Assembly: GCF_040222955.1 (NCBI RefSeq)
Contig: NZ_JAVKCA010000025.1
Location: 74,012-138,011, forward strand
Length of the DNA: 64,000 nt
Source: Marinoscillum sp040222955
GTDB lineage: Bacteria; Bacteroidota; Bacteroidia; Cytophagales; Cyclobacteriaceae
Direction: 5' to 3'
The notes below the pieces were generated by a model. That model was given only the letters and a program-made list of their open reading frames with translations. It was not told where the DNA came from and did not search any database. How positions within the stretch are numbered: the stretch's first letter is position 1; every line of letters begins with the position of its first letter. Below are positions 10,001 through 17,991 of this stretch, piece after piece. The position numbers were made by a program, and so were the translations under genes.

Positions 10001-11119
10001 GATCCAGAGGTTCCCGTCCTCATCCTCCACCAAAGGCCAGATGTCATTGGCATTGGGGGTCTGATTATCGGTCTGTTTATAAAAATTAAAAGACACGGAT
10101 TTGGGCGAAAAATAATTGACGCCTCCCTTATTGGTACCTATCCACACCAGTCCGGTGCGATCCTGGTAAAGTGAAATAATACTGTTGTGACTAAGTGATC
10201 TGGGATCTGAAGGATTGTTACTGAACCTCTGCAGTTTCCAGTCTGCTTTGGAGATCATGGTCAACCCCCCATGATCCGCTCCAATGATAATGCGCTCAGA
10301 GTCGTCCTGTATGATGCCTGTGACAAGGTTAGACCCGAGCTCCTTATTCTCCAAGTGAATACAGGTACCCTCTGACGGGCGATAATAGCAAACTCCAAAA
10401 GAGTATGCCGAGCTATAAAACCAATAATCCCCATCCTTGTCGATGAAGACGGTAAGCCCCTGGATGTGGGCGATGTGCTGAGGATACCGCATAAAGCTGC
10501 TATTTCGCAAATCGGATACATCCGCCAGCTCTATTTCACCATCCAAATGCACCAGGGCCATATTGCCCTTATTGTCGGGCTGCACGGATGATACGTCCCG
10601 ATACGCTCCACCATAATGATAAATCTCCCTGGTTTCGCTCAGGTATTTTTTCACACCGATCCCATCAATGACAAACCAGAAGTTTCCCAGGTCATCTTTG
10701 ACCATCACGCTGAGGTTGTAATGATTAATGTCTAACTCCGCGAGAAGTGGGCGGATGTCCACATAGCTTTCCTTATAGATATCGTAAGCAAAAACTCCGT
10801 AATCAGATTTGATCCAAAGATATCCCTCCGGACCTTCCTTGATCCAGACAATATTTTGATCACTCAAAGAGAATGAATTATCATCTTCATGCTCTATGAC
10901 TTTGATGCTATGGCCGTCGTACCTGTTGAGGCCAGACCTGGTGCCAAACCACATAAAACCAAGCTGATCTTTGTAAATAGAAGTCGCTCGATTATGAGAT
11001 AACCCATCTCTGGTATCCAGCTTTTCGAAGCGAATCTGGGAAAACTGCCCAAGGCTGATCTGTGCATAAACCAGCCAGAAGAGCACCAACAAAAATTTAA
11101 TGTTGCGCATTCTTGTCAT
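7064..11119 (-). CDS. Hybrid two-component system (HTCS) sensor/transcription factor
   Basis: HTCS proteins are single-chain inner-membrane regulators that sense PUL oligosaccharides in the periplasm and activate the locus. A signal peptide/TM (RNIKFLLVLFWLVYAQISLG) is followed by many Reg_prop beta-propeller repeats to about residue 670 (repeated GNIWIGTGYG, GLVWIGTNKGG, GYLWIKSD). Then come a Y_Y_Y domain (YKYRLVGFDQDW), a TM near 780-800 and a HisKA box (FFTNISHEFRTPL, His851). HATPase_c motifs (NLLSNAFKFT, DDGIGIP, GSGIGLSI), a receiver domain (VVSDIMMPE, Asp1147) and a C-terminal AraC-type HTH (about 1255-1350) complete it. I chose the Met at 11119; an upstream in-frame ATG at 11158 adds 13 polar residues. 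All catalytic residues are present. It probably controls the mannan genes around it. Confidence 0.95.
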   Translation of the reverse strand: MTRMRNIKFLLVLFWLVYAQISLGQFSQIRFEKLDTRDGLSHNRATSIYKDQLGFMWFGTRSGLNRYDGHSIKVIEHEDDNSFSLSDQNIVWIKEGPEGYLWIKSDYGVFAYDIYKESYVDIRPLLAELDINHYNLSVMVKDDLGNFWFVIDGIGVKKYLSETREIYHYGGAYRDVSSVQPDNKGNMALVHLDGEIELADVSDLRNSSFMRYPQHIAHIQGLTVFIDKDGDYWFYSSAYSFGVCYYRPSEGTCIHLENKELGSNLVTGIIQDDSERIIIGADHGGLTMISKADWKLQRFSNNPSDPRSLSHNSIISLYQDRTGLVWIGTNKGGVNYFSPKSVSFNFYKQTDNQTPNANDIWPLVEDEDGNLWIGTDGGGLVHFDLRKGEFTNYRHKENDPKSISSDIVVSMAPGAKGGLWLGTYFGGLNYFDGKKFKTYYHDPEDSNSISDNSIWNLLLDSRGLIWVGTLKGGVDVYDADFNKLHHFGLDNQGIHSNYVTSLCEDKDGNIWIGTGYGIEAYNYKDGTMTHLLKEEGNNRSLVNNSILDIYCDHENNIWVGTMYGLSRFNRATNDFVSFVKEDGLPENIVTSIMEDLDGNIWLGTYTGLSKLHFENEGPIFENFDISDGLQGDMFNERSALRLKNGHLAFGGKNGLNVFDPEAIKVTNEENKLVFLDFYLSNRLIKPGDEYNGRKWFEKGINNVEKLVLEPSENSFTLEFTSLNFYQQENTVYKYRLVGFDQDWIQRANVHRANYTNLDPGNYRFEVMASDRTHQWSDEPIVIDIVILTPFWKTPLANLIYVLFVLLVLYLTRRAIIQKERFRAKVTQDQMEATRLHELDMMKIKFFTNISHEFRTPLTLILTPIERMLKQSTDASDQKHFQLIFRNAKRLLTLVNQLLDFRKMEANQHRISLATGDVIDFTKSIVESFSDLSADRRVRLDFETSLSEFLTLFDRDKMEKIMFNLLSNAFKFTHTGGRILVNVTDIAYREDIHTIRFSVTDDGIGIPKERQSDIFNRFFQVDNKHTSNLNHGSGIGLSITKEFVEMHGGSIWVESEMEKGSSFIFELPMKKLSGDYKVQDVVDDFMEESVPLPHEASKATILLADDNDDFRFYLKDNLERMYNIYEAPNGKAAWKKILSFQPDLVVSDIMMPEINGIDLCKKIKSDPRTGHIPVILLTAHYSDDQKLEGFEAGAIEYITKPFNFEILVQSIRSAVQLQKLIFASEHRIEAKPRDIEITSLDEQFIMKAMDLVEVNISNSDFSVQELSRELAVSRGQLYKKTLELTGKTPIEFIRSIRIKRAAALLERSQLNVAEVAYKVGFNNPKYFTKYFKMEYKMLPSKYAAQATAQKGE

Positions 11120-11194
11120 GTTTGGATTGGCAGTGGGGTTCGTACTCAATATAATCATTTGCCATGAAAGTATCCTTAAAATCGAACGAGTGTC

Positions 11195-12397
11195 TTACTC
11201 CCCGAAAAGCTTAAACATGAGGACATCATGCCCGGGAATGGTCGCCCTGAGGGCTTTCTTAGTCGTTCCGTGTTTCTTTCCAGACCATACATTCAACAGG
11301 TCATAGGTGTTTTCCGTGAAGTTAAAGGCAAAGTCAAAATCAGGATCTTTCATTGGATTTGATTTCCAATCAAAATTAAGCTCAAATGGTTCCGCGGATC
11401 GGTTCAAAAAACAAACTGCAAGATCTCCCCCTGCCAGAGGTTTCACCCATACCTCAAAATTTTCCTCATCGATATGCTTAAATGCCTGAATTCCCAACGA
11501 ATCCTGATCAATGGCAATCACTTCTTTATTCGTAAGGATAGAGATGGTTTCTGGCGACATGTTCCGAAGGTCATTTCCGGCAATGAGTGGTGCAGCCATC
11601 ATGGCCCAGAGCGAAAAGTGCGCACGATCTTCATTGACAGACATTCCATTCCCTATTTCCATCATATCGGGATCATTCCAATGATCCGGCCCGGCGTACT
11701 TTCTGATGTCTTTCCTCATATCCAAAATCTGAAGCACCCCCCAGCTCGACCATGTACCATGATCGTATTCACAATCGAAGCAGTTGTAAATATCTCCTGT
11801 GGTTCTCCACAAATGGCCAATGGGTCCGGCCCACTCCCATGGCTGGTTATCACCCCACTCGCAAATACTCAGCACGATCGGTCTTCCAGCTTCATAAAGT
11901 GCATTTCTCATGGTCAGATACGCCCCCTCAGCCTTGAGTCCTTCGGTATTGCACCAATCGTATTTTAAGTAGTCCACACCCCAGCTGGCATACCGCTGGG
12001 CATCCTGATACTCACGCCCCCGGCTACCAGGTCGCCCACCGCAGGTCTGCCATCCGGCGTCCGAGTATATCCCAAACTTGAGCCCTTTGGAGTGCACATA
12101 ATCTGCCAGTGCTTTCATCCCTGAAGGAAACCTGACCGGATCAGGCTGGATAAACCCCAAACTATCGCGCTCCCCATGCCAGCAGTCATCAATCACGATG
12201 TACTCATAGCCCGCCTCCTTCATACCACTTGCCACCATGGCATCTGCCGTCTCCCGGATGAGACTTTCGGTGACGTCACACGAAAATTTATTCCAGCTGT
12301 TCCAGCCCATAGGTGGAGTAGGTGCCAGTCCGTCAAATTTCTGAGCTCCTGCCAGAAGCATGCTCAGAATAAATACTAAAGAAAAAAGAGTCCTCAT
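11195..12397 (-). CDS. GH27 alpha-galactosidase (secreted)
   Basis: This enzyme should remove alpha-1,6-galactosyl side chains from galactomannan or galactomanno-oligosaccharides. The 400-residue protein begins with a type I signal peptide (MRTLFSLVFILSMLLAGAQ) and shows the GH27 start LAPTPPMGWNSWNKF. It continues with YIVIDDCWHGERD, GIYSDAG and the nucleophile motif YLKYDWCN (Asp147). The acid/base is most likely Asp202 in LWRTTGDI, and the conserved DHWNDPDMMEIGN follows. A C-terminal all-beta domain finishes at about 400, the usual family length. It lies between the regulator gene and an acetylesterase, downstream of a GH26 mannanase, which suits galactomannan debranching. No lipobox is seen, so it is probably periplasmic. 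Confidence 0.95.
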   Translation of the reverse strand: MRTLFSLVFILSMLLAGAQKFDGLAPTPPMGWNSWNKFSCDVTESLIRETADAMVASGMKEAGYEYIVIDDCWHGERDSLGFIQPDPVRFPSGMKALADYVHSKGLKFGIYSDAGWQTCGGRPGSRGREYQDAQRYASWGVDYLKYDWCNTEGLKAEGAYLTMRNALYEAGRPIVLSICEWGDNQPWEWAGPIGHLWRTTGDIYNCFDCEYDHGTWSSWGVLQILDMRKDIRKYAGPDHWNDPDMMEIGNGMSVNEDRAHFSLWAMMAAPLIAGNDLRNMSPETISILTNKEVIAIDQDSLGIQAFKHIDEENFEVWVKPLAGGDLAVCFLNRSAEPFELNFDWKSNPMKDPDFDFAFNFTENTYDLLNVWSGKKHGTTKKALRATIPGHDVLMFKLFGE

Positions 12398-12438
12398 GGT
12401 TGTACCTTGAAAATTGGCTGGTTGATGTAATGAAAAAA

Positions 12439-14334
12439 TTAATGATCTGTTCTAAACGGCACGGCTGGCAGACCTTCCTTATTGTACAGGTTGCAGGCAG
12501 GATTGTCTGCCCAGGCATACCTGACATACTGCGGATTGGCAATCTGATCGCTCCAAACCACCACCTGATCACCTTCTATTTTGGCTTTTGCCCAAACAAA
12601 CTGCTTATCTGCCCCGGCTATTGCGAAACCCACAAGATCTCCTGAAGTAGTCGTGAGACCACCACCCACCTGATTGAAACTGAGGATGATGCGGTCTGCC
12701 TGAATCTCCTGTGAAGAAAAAGATGGACCGGAAAAAACAACCTCCTCATTGAAAACCACTTTGCGTGCCGCAGCCCACAGTCTTTTGCCAACATCCTGCT
12801 TGTTTCGAGGGTGAATGTCGTTGGCATCCCCAATATCTATGATGGTGGCCATGCCAGTATTCGGCAGTTGCAATGCCTGTGTTTGAGCTTCACGCAGTTC
12901 CGCCCATTGACTCTCCTGAGGCACTTCCTTTCTTTCCATAAAATTAGCCAACTGAACAAAGAGAAAAGGGAAATTACCCTGACGCCAGTGAATCCGCCAG
13001 TCTTCTATCATGGTTTCGAAAAGCTCATTATAGAGGTGGGGTTTATCGGCATTGCTTTCCCCCTGATACCAAATGGCCCCGCGAATACCATAGCCGGCTA
13101 TTGGTTGTATCATGCCATTGTACAACACTCCGGGTTTCCAATTAAACCGCTCCACTTTCGGCATGGGTGGTTCCAGGGTGTTGGAGTACTTCCATTCGCC
13201 TTCAAGGCTCTGCCGTTTGCCGGAGGCCTCCAGCCACATCTCACCGGGTCTGCCTATCCATACCCTGTTATCCCAGCTGTTGCTGGCACGAATCGCAATC
13301 ACATTGTCTCCCTTACGGGTAATATCTGTTGAAATATCCACTATCCCGGTACTGTCCTGCCAGCTCTCCTTTGACACCAGCTGCCCATTTAGAAACACCG
13401 AACAGAGCTGGGTAATCTCACCCATATAGAGTCTCACACCTTTGGTGGACTTCAGACTGACATGCTTTCTTACCCACACAAAATCCTCAATAGGTTCCTT
13501 GTTAGGCAGAGAAATACTCTTCCATGCAGAATCGTCATATTCCCCTAAATGTGCTCCCAATGACATGAAAGTGGTTTCATCCCCAATCAAATCCCATTTG
13601 AGCTTTTCCCTTTCATCGTTCGCCTTCTTCAGGGCCTCCCAGTCGATGGTTTCATCGAGCATTTCGGCTGCAGTTTTTTCATATCCGGGCACCTCCAGTA
13701 AGCGCTCCGCTGAAGTCCAGGCCTCAGCCGGGGTACCTCCCCAGTTACTTTGAATCAACCCGACGGGCACCCCCTTCTCCAGGTGATTCCTTTTCGCAAA
13801 AAACCATCCCACAGCCGAAATATCCGCGGCAGTACCAGGACCCGCCACTCTCCACACTCCGCCACTGATGTTTTCCTGAGGGGATAACGCCAGCTCCCTG
13901 GGCACTTCAAAGAATCTGATCTGAGGATAGTCACTGTCCGCTATCTCGGCTTCCCAGTTATTGATCTTTCCACCCAGCTTCCACTCCATATTGGACTGGC
14001 CTCCAGCTACCCATACATCTCCGAACCACACATCCGTCAGCACTATTTCACCAGAGGCTTGCACGGCTACCGTAAAGGGTCCCCCGGCTGCATGCTCGGG
14101 ATACAGTACCTCCCATTTTCCTTGTGGATTCGACTTTGTGGTCACCACCAATCCATCGATCGACACGGACACCTGCTCGCCAGCCTCTGCCCATCCCCAG
14201 AACCTAACCTGTTGATCTCGCTGCAAGACCATGTGATCTCCAAAGACCTGTGGCAGCTTCAGCTGAGCTCCAGCCCAGGTGCTCATCACGAGAAGAAAAA
14301 ATACGATAATCGAAGGCTTAAAATTTCTGTTCAT
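12439..14334 (-). CDS. SGNH-family acetylesterase (sialate O-acetylesterase-like)
   Basis: The protein probably removes O-acetyl groups from mannan or mannooligosaccharides so that glycosidases can act. Starting at 14334 it has a signal peptide (MNRNFKPSIIVFFLLVMSTWAGAQ) and about 631 residues. The SGNH block I is VAGGQSNMEW (Ser114), with GAIWYQGESNA in the middle and the Asp-His pair in ANDIHPRNK (about Asp506/His508). A galactose-binding-like beta domain is inserted around 300-400 (VRLYMGEITQLCSVFLNG). An in-frame ATG at 14409 would add 25 charged residues and overlap the GH26 gene. It is similar in layout to the esterase at 58103-60037. The family name is sialate O-acetylesterase, but context argues for acetylated mannan. 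Confidence 0.9.
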   Translation of the reverse strand: MNRNFKPSIIVFFLLVMSTWAGAQLKLPQVFGDHMVLQRDQQVRFWGWAEAGEQVSVSIDGLVVTTKSNPQGKWEVLYPEHAAGGPFTVAVQASGEIVLTDVWFGDVWVAGGQSNMEWKLGGKINNWEAEIADSDYPQIRFFEVPRELALSPQENISGGVWRVAGPGTAADISAVGWFFAKRNHLEKGVPVGLIQSNWGGTPAEAWTSAERLLEVPGYEKTAAEMLDETIDWEALKKANDEREKLKWDLIGDETTFMSLGAHLGEYDDSAWKSISLPNKEPIEDFVWVRKHVSLKSTKGVRLYMGEITQLCSVFLNGQLVSKESWQDSTGIVDISTDITRKGDNVIAIRASNSWDNRVWIGRPGEMWLEASGKRQSLEGEWKYSNTLEPPMPKVERFNWKPGVLYNGMIQPIAGYGIRGAIWYQGESNADKPHLYNELFETMIEDWRIHWRQGNFPFLFVQLANFMERKEVPQESQWAELREAQTQALQLPNTGMATIIDIGDANDIHPRNKQDVGKRLWAAARKVVFNEEVVFSGPSFSSQEIQADRIILSFNQVGGGLTTTSGDLVGFAIAGADKQFVWAKAKIEGDQVVVWSDQIANPQYVRYAWADNPACNLYNKEGLPAVPFRTDH

Positions 14335-14347
14335 TGGATTAAGATCA

Positions 14348-15514
14348 CTATTTACCGCTTTTTCGCAAAGCCTTTCCTTTCTTATAGGGTTTGTCCATGT
14401 CCTTTTCAAAGTAGGTTAATGGATCCGCATCAAATTTCTGAAAATCTGGTACACTCGGGTGCCCGGCATAGGGGGCATAATGGTGCGTAGTGTTAGCGTT
14501 TCGCCATACCAGCACCCAGGCAATGTCTATTTCATCATCATTGGCTTTGATGGGGTTTAGGATGACTTCCGTAAACCAATCGGGCCTGGTCACGCCTTCC
14601 AATCCGGTTTCGGTCAACGCGGCCACCTTACCCTTTTCCCGGGCTATCCGGGTGATGAGTTTTAGGCTCTCAATGAAATTTTCCCGCTGCACCTCCGGTG
14701 TATTTGGGCCTCCAATGCGGCCAACATCTCCATAGTTATCGATCCCAATGATATCTACATATTCATCACCAGGGTATCCATAAAGGTAATTTTGCCTGGC
14801 AAGCGTATCCAAACGGAGGCGACTCCTGTCCGGCGAAAAGGCATAAAGCAGGTGATGGATGTTTTTTTCATTTTTAAGGTAATCCACTGTGAATTGAAAA
14901 AGTGCAATGTATTCCGCCTCGGTACAGTTGCCTTTTCCCCACCAGAACCAGTCTCCATTGTGCTCATGCCATGGCCTGAAAACAATGGGGATTTTTGTAA
15001 ATGTAGTTCTCATGCTTTCAAGCATCTCCGCCAGGAGGTCCAGCTGCTCTACAAATTCCGAATGTTTGGCTCCTCCAGGTAAAATATCCGCCACAGAAGG
15101 TGTCTTATCCCAGCTATTGGTGCCGGTGGTCAGGTTATCCAGGTGCCACGAAAGGGTATTGATCGTCCCCATTTTATAAGCGCGCTTAACCCACATTTTC
15201 ATATTGCTGAAACGAACATCATCAAGATTGCTCTCACGCCCCAGACGGCTCCCTACATCCCAACCATGAACAGCTGGAAAGCTGCCTGCGGTTTCTTTCA
15301 CATCTGAACGACCCTCTTCGGCCTTCCAGCCCACCCCATAGGCCTGATCATCCTGATGTCCAAACATGAAGCCTTGCGAGGAAATTTCATGCAAGTTAAC
15401 AAGCAGGTTCTGGGTCTTTTTAGTGGCATTATTATCAATAGGAGTCTGGGCAGATAATGATGCCCCGAGCAATATGAGTGTGAGGTTTAAAATGTTCTTT
15501 TTGTAATTCATCAC
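14348..15514 (-). CDS. GH26 endo-beta-1,4-mannanase, clade 1
   Basis: GH26 enzymes hydrolyse beta-1,4-mannan with retention. This 388-residue protein has a signal peptide without lipobox (ILNLTLILLGASLSAQ). Its catalytic motifs are FRPWHEHNGDWFWWG (acid/base Glu184) and ALTETGLEG (nucleophile Glu302). FMFGHQDD near the N terminus and WHLDNLTTG are further family signatures. It is closer in motif pattern to the lipoprotein GH26 at 27675-28862 than to the two enzymes at 24859-27617. It starts a run GH26-esterase-GH27-regulator on the minus strand, after the terminator-like hairpin at 15581-15609. Lack of a lipobox suggests a periplasmic enzyme acting on imported mannooligosaccharides (inference). 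The C terminus is very basic (KKGKALRKSGK). Confidence 0.94.
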   Translation of the reverse strand: MMNYKKNILNLTLILLGASLSAQTPIDNNATKKTQNLLVNLHEISSQGFMFGHQDDQAYGVGWKAEEGRSDVKETAGSFPAVHGWDVGSRLGRESNLDDVRFSNMKMWVKRAYKMGTINTLSWHLDNLTTGTNSWDKTPSVADILPGGAKHSEFVEQLDLLAEMLESMRTTFTKIPIVFRPWHEHNGDWFWWGKGNCTEAEYIALFQFTVDYLKNEKNIHHLLYAFSPDRSRLRLDTLARQNYLYGYPGDEYVDIIGIDNYGDVGRIGGPNTPEVQRENFIESLKLITRIAREKGKVAALTETGLEGVTRPDWFTEVILNPIKANDDEIDIAWVLVWRNANTTHHYAPYAGHPSVPDFQKFDADPLTYFEKDMDKPYKKGKALRKSGK

Positions 15515-15580
15515 TGGTTGGTCACTGAAAATATTTCAAAATGCATAATTAAAAGTCTCGTTTTCATACAAGCTTTTAAA

Positions 15581-15609
15581 AAAGAAGAGCCATTCAATGG
15601 CTCTTCTTT
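15581..15609 (-). terminator. Intrinsic terminator-like hairpin after the epimerase gene
   Basis: AAAGAAGAGCCA (15581-15592) and TGGCTCTTCTTT (15598-15609) are perfectly complementary over 12 bp with a 5-nt loop. On the minus strand the stem ends in a U-containing tail. It lies in the 253-bp gap between the epimerase stop and the GH26 start, so it likely separates two transcription units. Confidence 0.7.
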
Positions 15610-15767
15610 AAAAAGTAAGTATGAAGAGGATACTATCGTATCAACTATGCTAATATTATCAATAAGAATTATGCTTTATAATTTATGAACATTTGATCCC
15701 TCTATTAAAGCCTTTTGATACTCGGCAGAGGCTGTAAAAGCTTAAACCACGCCATCGGGAGGTACCT

Positions 15768-16937
15768 TCAGGACAGGCGCTTCCTGAGTTCGAGAAGTGC
15801 CCGGCCATTATGATAAGGGCATTTCCAGGGCCCCGCTTTATCTTCATCTAAAATCACCTGTCCGGCCCTTGTCACCCTCCAATGCCATTCCCCTTTGGGA
15901 TCTATTAACCGGGCCTTTATGAAACTCCAGGTCTTATCAGCCTGGGTGAGATACCGTTCGTCTGCTGTGATCTGCCAGGCATTGACCAGGCCAACCAATG
16001 CCTCTGCCTGTGGCCACCAGTGCTTATCTGTATCGGTCAAGCCTTCTGGCCCGGCTTCATTCATCAGGCCACCGTCCTCATCCATCCCCTCCAAGGAGGC
16101 ACCAGTCATTCTAATCGCCAATGCTTTGGTGGAAGTAATCAACGCAGCCTCTCCATGCACCTCAGCGGCCTCACAGAGGAGCCAGCTTCCTTCTATGTCA
16201 TGGCCGAAGGATATTTCATGTGACTGTAGCTCCCATTGATTGTTGAAGAACAAATTGAAATGATCTGAGGCTGAAATAAACCTGGTGGACATCAATTCGA
16301 TAAGGTTCTTGAGACGCTCTCGTAATCCACTGTCATCCCACACCATCAGTAGATTGGTATAAGCTTCCAATACATGCAAATGGGTATTCATGGTTTTGGT
16401 GGCATTCATGTCTTTGTCGCTCAGGCGGACGTCCGAAAGCTCCCCCCATTGGCGATCGAAAGCCTCAAGGTACCCATTGTCCTTTTTATCCAGACTGTGG
16501 GTTTCTAAGAGGTTATACAAGGTCACTGCGTGTTTCAAAGCCTGGCTTTGTGGAGCTATCTTATAGTATTCACTAAAGGCATAAATGGCAAAGGCCTGAG
16601 CATATACCTGCTTTTTATCACTGACTACCTTCCCTGTGTAGTCCACCGTCCAGTAAACACCACCTGCCTCCTGATCCATAAAATGGTCAAGTATATACCG
16701 GTATGCCCTGTCTGCCATCTGCTTATGCAGAGGGTCTCTCGTCAGCTGAAAGGCCGCCGAAAAGGTCCAGAGAATCCGCGTATTGAGAATGATGGCCTTA
16801 TCGGCTTGCGGGTGGAGCTGCCCATGACCGTCTATACGCCCATAAAATCCACCTTGCTCGTCATCAACCATCCTCCTCTGCCAAAAACCAAGAACATTTT
16901 CACTCAGGATTTTATCGAGTTCATTTTTTGCAATCAT
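15768..16937 (-). CDS. AGE-family epimerase, likely cellobiose/mannobiose 2-epimerase
   Basis: Cellobiose 2-epimerases convert beta-1,4-mannobiose to mannosyl-glucose, the substrate of GH130 mannosylglucose phosphorylase. The 389-residue protein lacks a signal peptide, so it is cytoplasmic. It has the (alpha/alpha)6-barrel pattern of the N-acylglucosamine 2-epimerase family: GGFYGRIDGHGQ, LNTRILWTFSAAF, GGVYWTVDYTGKV, and the C-terminal ending GPWKCPYHNGRALLEL with His376. Length and C terminus match cellobiose 2-epimerases better than GlcNAc 2-epimerases. It lies 16 nt downstream of a TIM-barrel gene, in the same run as the GH130 gene at 22411. That pairing is the known Bacteroides mannan pathway. 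I could not check its substrate residues in a structure. Confidence 0.92.
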   Translation of the reverse strand: MIAKNELDKILSENVLGFWQRRMVDDEQGGFYGRIDGHGQLHPQADKAIILNTRILWTFSAAFQLTRDPLHKQMADRAYRYILDHFMDQEAGGVYWTVDYTGKVVSDKKQVYAQAFAIYAFSEYYKIAPQSQALKHAVTLYNLLETHSLDKKDNGYLEAFDRQWGELSDVRLSDKDMNATKTMNTHLHVLEAYTNLLMVWDDSGLRERLKNLIELMSTRFISASDHFNLFFNNQWELQSHEISFGHDIEGSWLLCEAAEVHGEAALITSTKALAIRMTGASLEGMDEDGGLMNEAGPEGLTDTDKHWWPQAEALVGLVNAWQITADERYLTQADKTWSFIKARLIDPKGEWHWRVTRAGQVILDEDKAGPWKCPYHNGRALLELRKRLS

Positions 16938-16953
16938 CCTATCACCGGCTCCT

Positions 16954-17991
16954 TTAAACCTTACCTACCTTCTCCAACAACTTTTTGGTTGCCTTTATAC
17001 CCTCAGCCTCTGACAATACGCTCCCTTCATATTCTACCCCCACATGACCGGTAAATCCGGCATCCTTTACAATTTTCATCATTCTTGTATAATCCGTATG
17101 GGTCTCATTTCCAGCCTCATCAAAGTCATGTGACTTGGCACTTACACCTTTGGCATAAGGCATGAGTTCCTTCACACCCTGATAGCGATCATACTCCCTG
17201 GTACAGTTGCCATGACCACCTTCCACGCAGAAGTTGCCAAAATCCGGAAGGGTACCACAGTAATCACTTCCTACTCCGGCGATCACACTGCTGAGCCATT
17301 GACCATCAGAAGAGTATCCACCGTGATTCTCTACAATCACGTTGATCCCATTCTCCTGACCGTAAGCGGTCAGTCTGCTCAGCCCGTCTATGGCGGCCGT
17401 TTTCACTTCTTCTGCGGTACCATTGCCCGCAGCATTCACCCGAATGGAATGACATCCCAAAATCTTCGCCACATCTACCCAGCCGTAGTGATTTTCCACA
17501 GCCTGAATACGCGCCGATTCGTCAGTATCTCCCAGGTTGCCTTCACGATCACACATCATGAGCAAACTTCTGACCCCCTGATCATCACATTGCTTTCTCA
17601 GATTCTTCCAAAACTGGATATCATTCTTCTTTGAATAGTAGAAGACATTCACATACTCTACCGCATTGATTCCAAAGTCTCTTTTGGCAATTGTCGGGAA
17701 ATCAACGGGATTAAGTACTCCCTGCAAAACTTTATCGGGGTGTTCATCCCACAGCTTTCCAAAATTTTCCCAGGAGCTCAATCCTTCACCAAAAAATGAC
17801 TTGTGTAGTGACCATTGAGCCAGGGAAATACTGAAAAACAGGGCTGCGGACTTTTCCTCGGAAGAAGCTTCTGAAGACTGTTCCTTTTTACCTGGTGTAC
17901 AGGATGACATCAGGTTAGCGCCTCCAAAAAGGGCCAGTCCGGTACCGGCTGCACCGATGGTCTTAATTACGTTTCGTCGGGTAGGTTTCAT
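16954..17991 (-). CDS. Exported sugar isomerase/epimerase-like TIM-barrel protein
   Basis: The protein belongs to the AP-endonuclease-2 / xylose-isomerase-like TIM-barrel superfamily of sugar isomerases and epimerases. Its N terminus has a twin-arginine motif (TRRNVIK), a hydrophobic stretch and a possible lipobox (LMSSC, Cys31), so Tat export, perhaps as a lipoprotein, is predicted. Barrel motifs include GINAVEYVNVFY, CHSIRVNAAGNGT, INVIVENHGGYSSDG and TGHVGVEYEG. These supply candidate metal-binding Glu and His residues. Its start overlaps the stop of the PQQ dehydrogenase gene by 4 nt, which indicates translational coupling. The epimerase gene follows after 16 nt. The reaction is unknown; an exported member inside a mannan operon is unusual. 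Confidence 0.85.
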   Translation of the reverse strand: MKPTRRNVIKTIGAAGTGLALFGGANLMSSCTPGKKEQSSEASSEEKSAALFFSISLAQWSLHKSFFGEGLSSWENFGKLWDEHPDKVLQGVLNPVDFPTIAKRDFGINAVEYVNVFYYSKKNDIQFWKNLRKQCDDQGVRSLLMMCDREGNLGDTDESARIQAVENHYGWVDVAKILGCHSIRVNAAGNGTAEEVKTAAIDGLSRLTAYGQENGINVIVENHGGYSSDGQWLSSVIAGVGSDYCGTLPDFGNFCVEGGHGNCTREYDRYQGVKELMPYAKGVSAKSHDFDEAGNETHTDYTRMMKIVKDAGFTGHVGVEYEGSVLSEAEGIKATKKLLEKVGKV

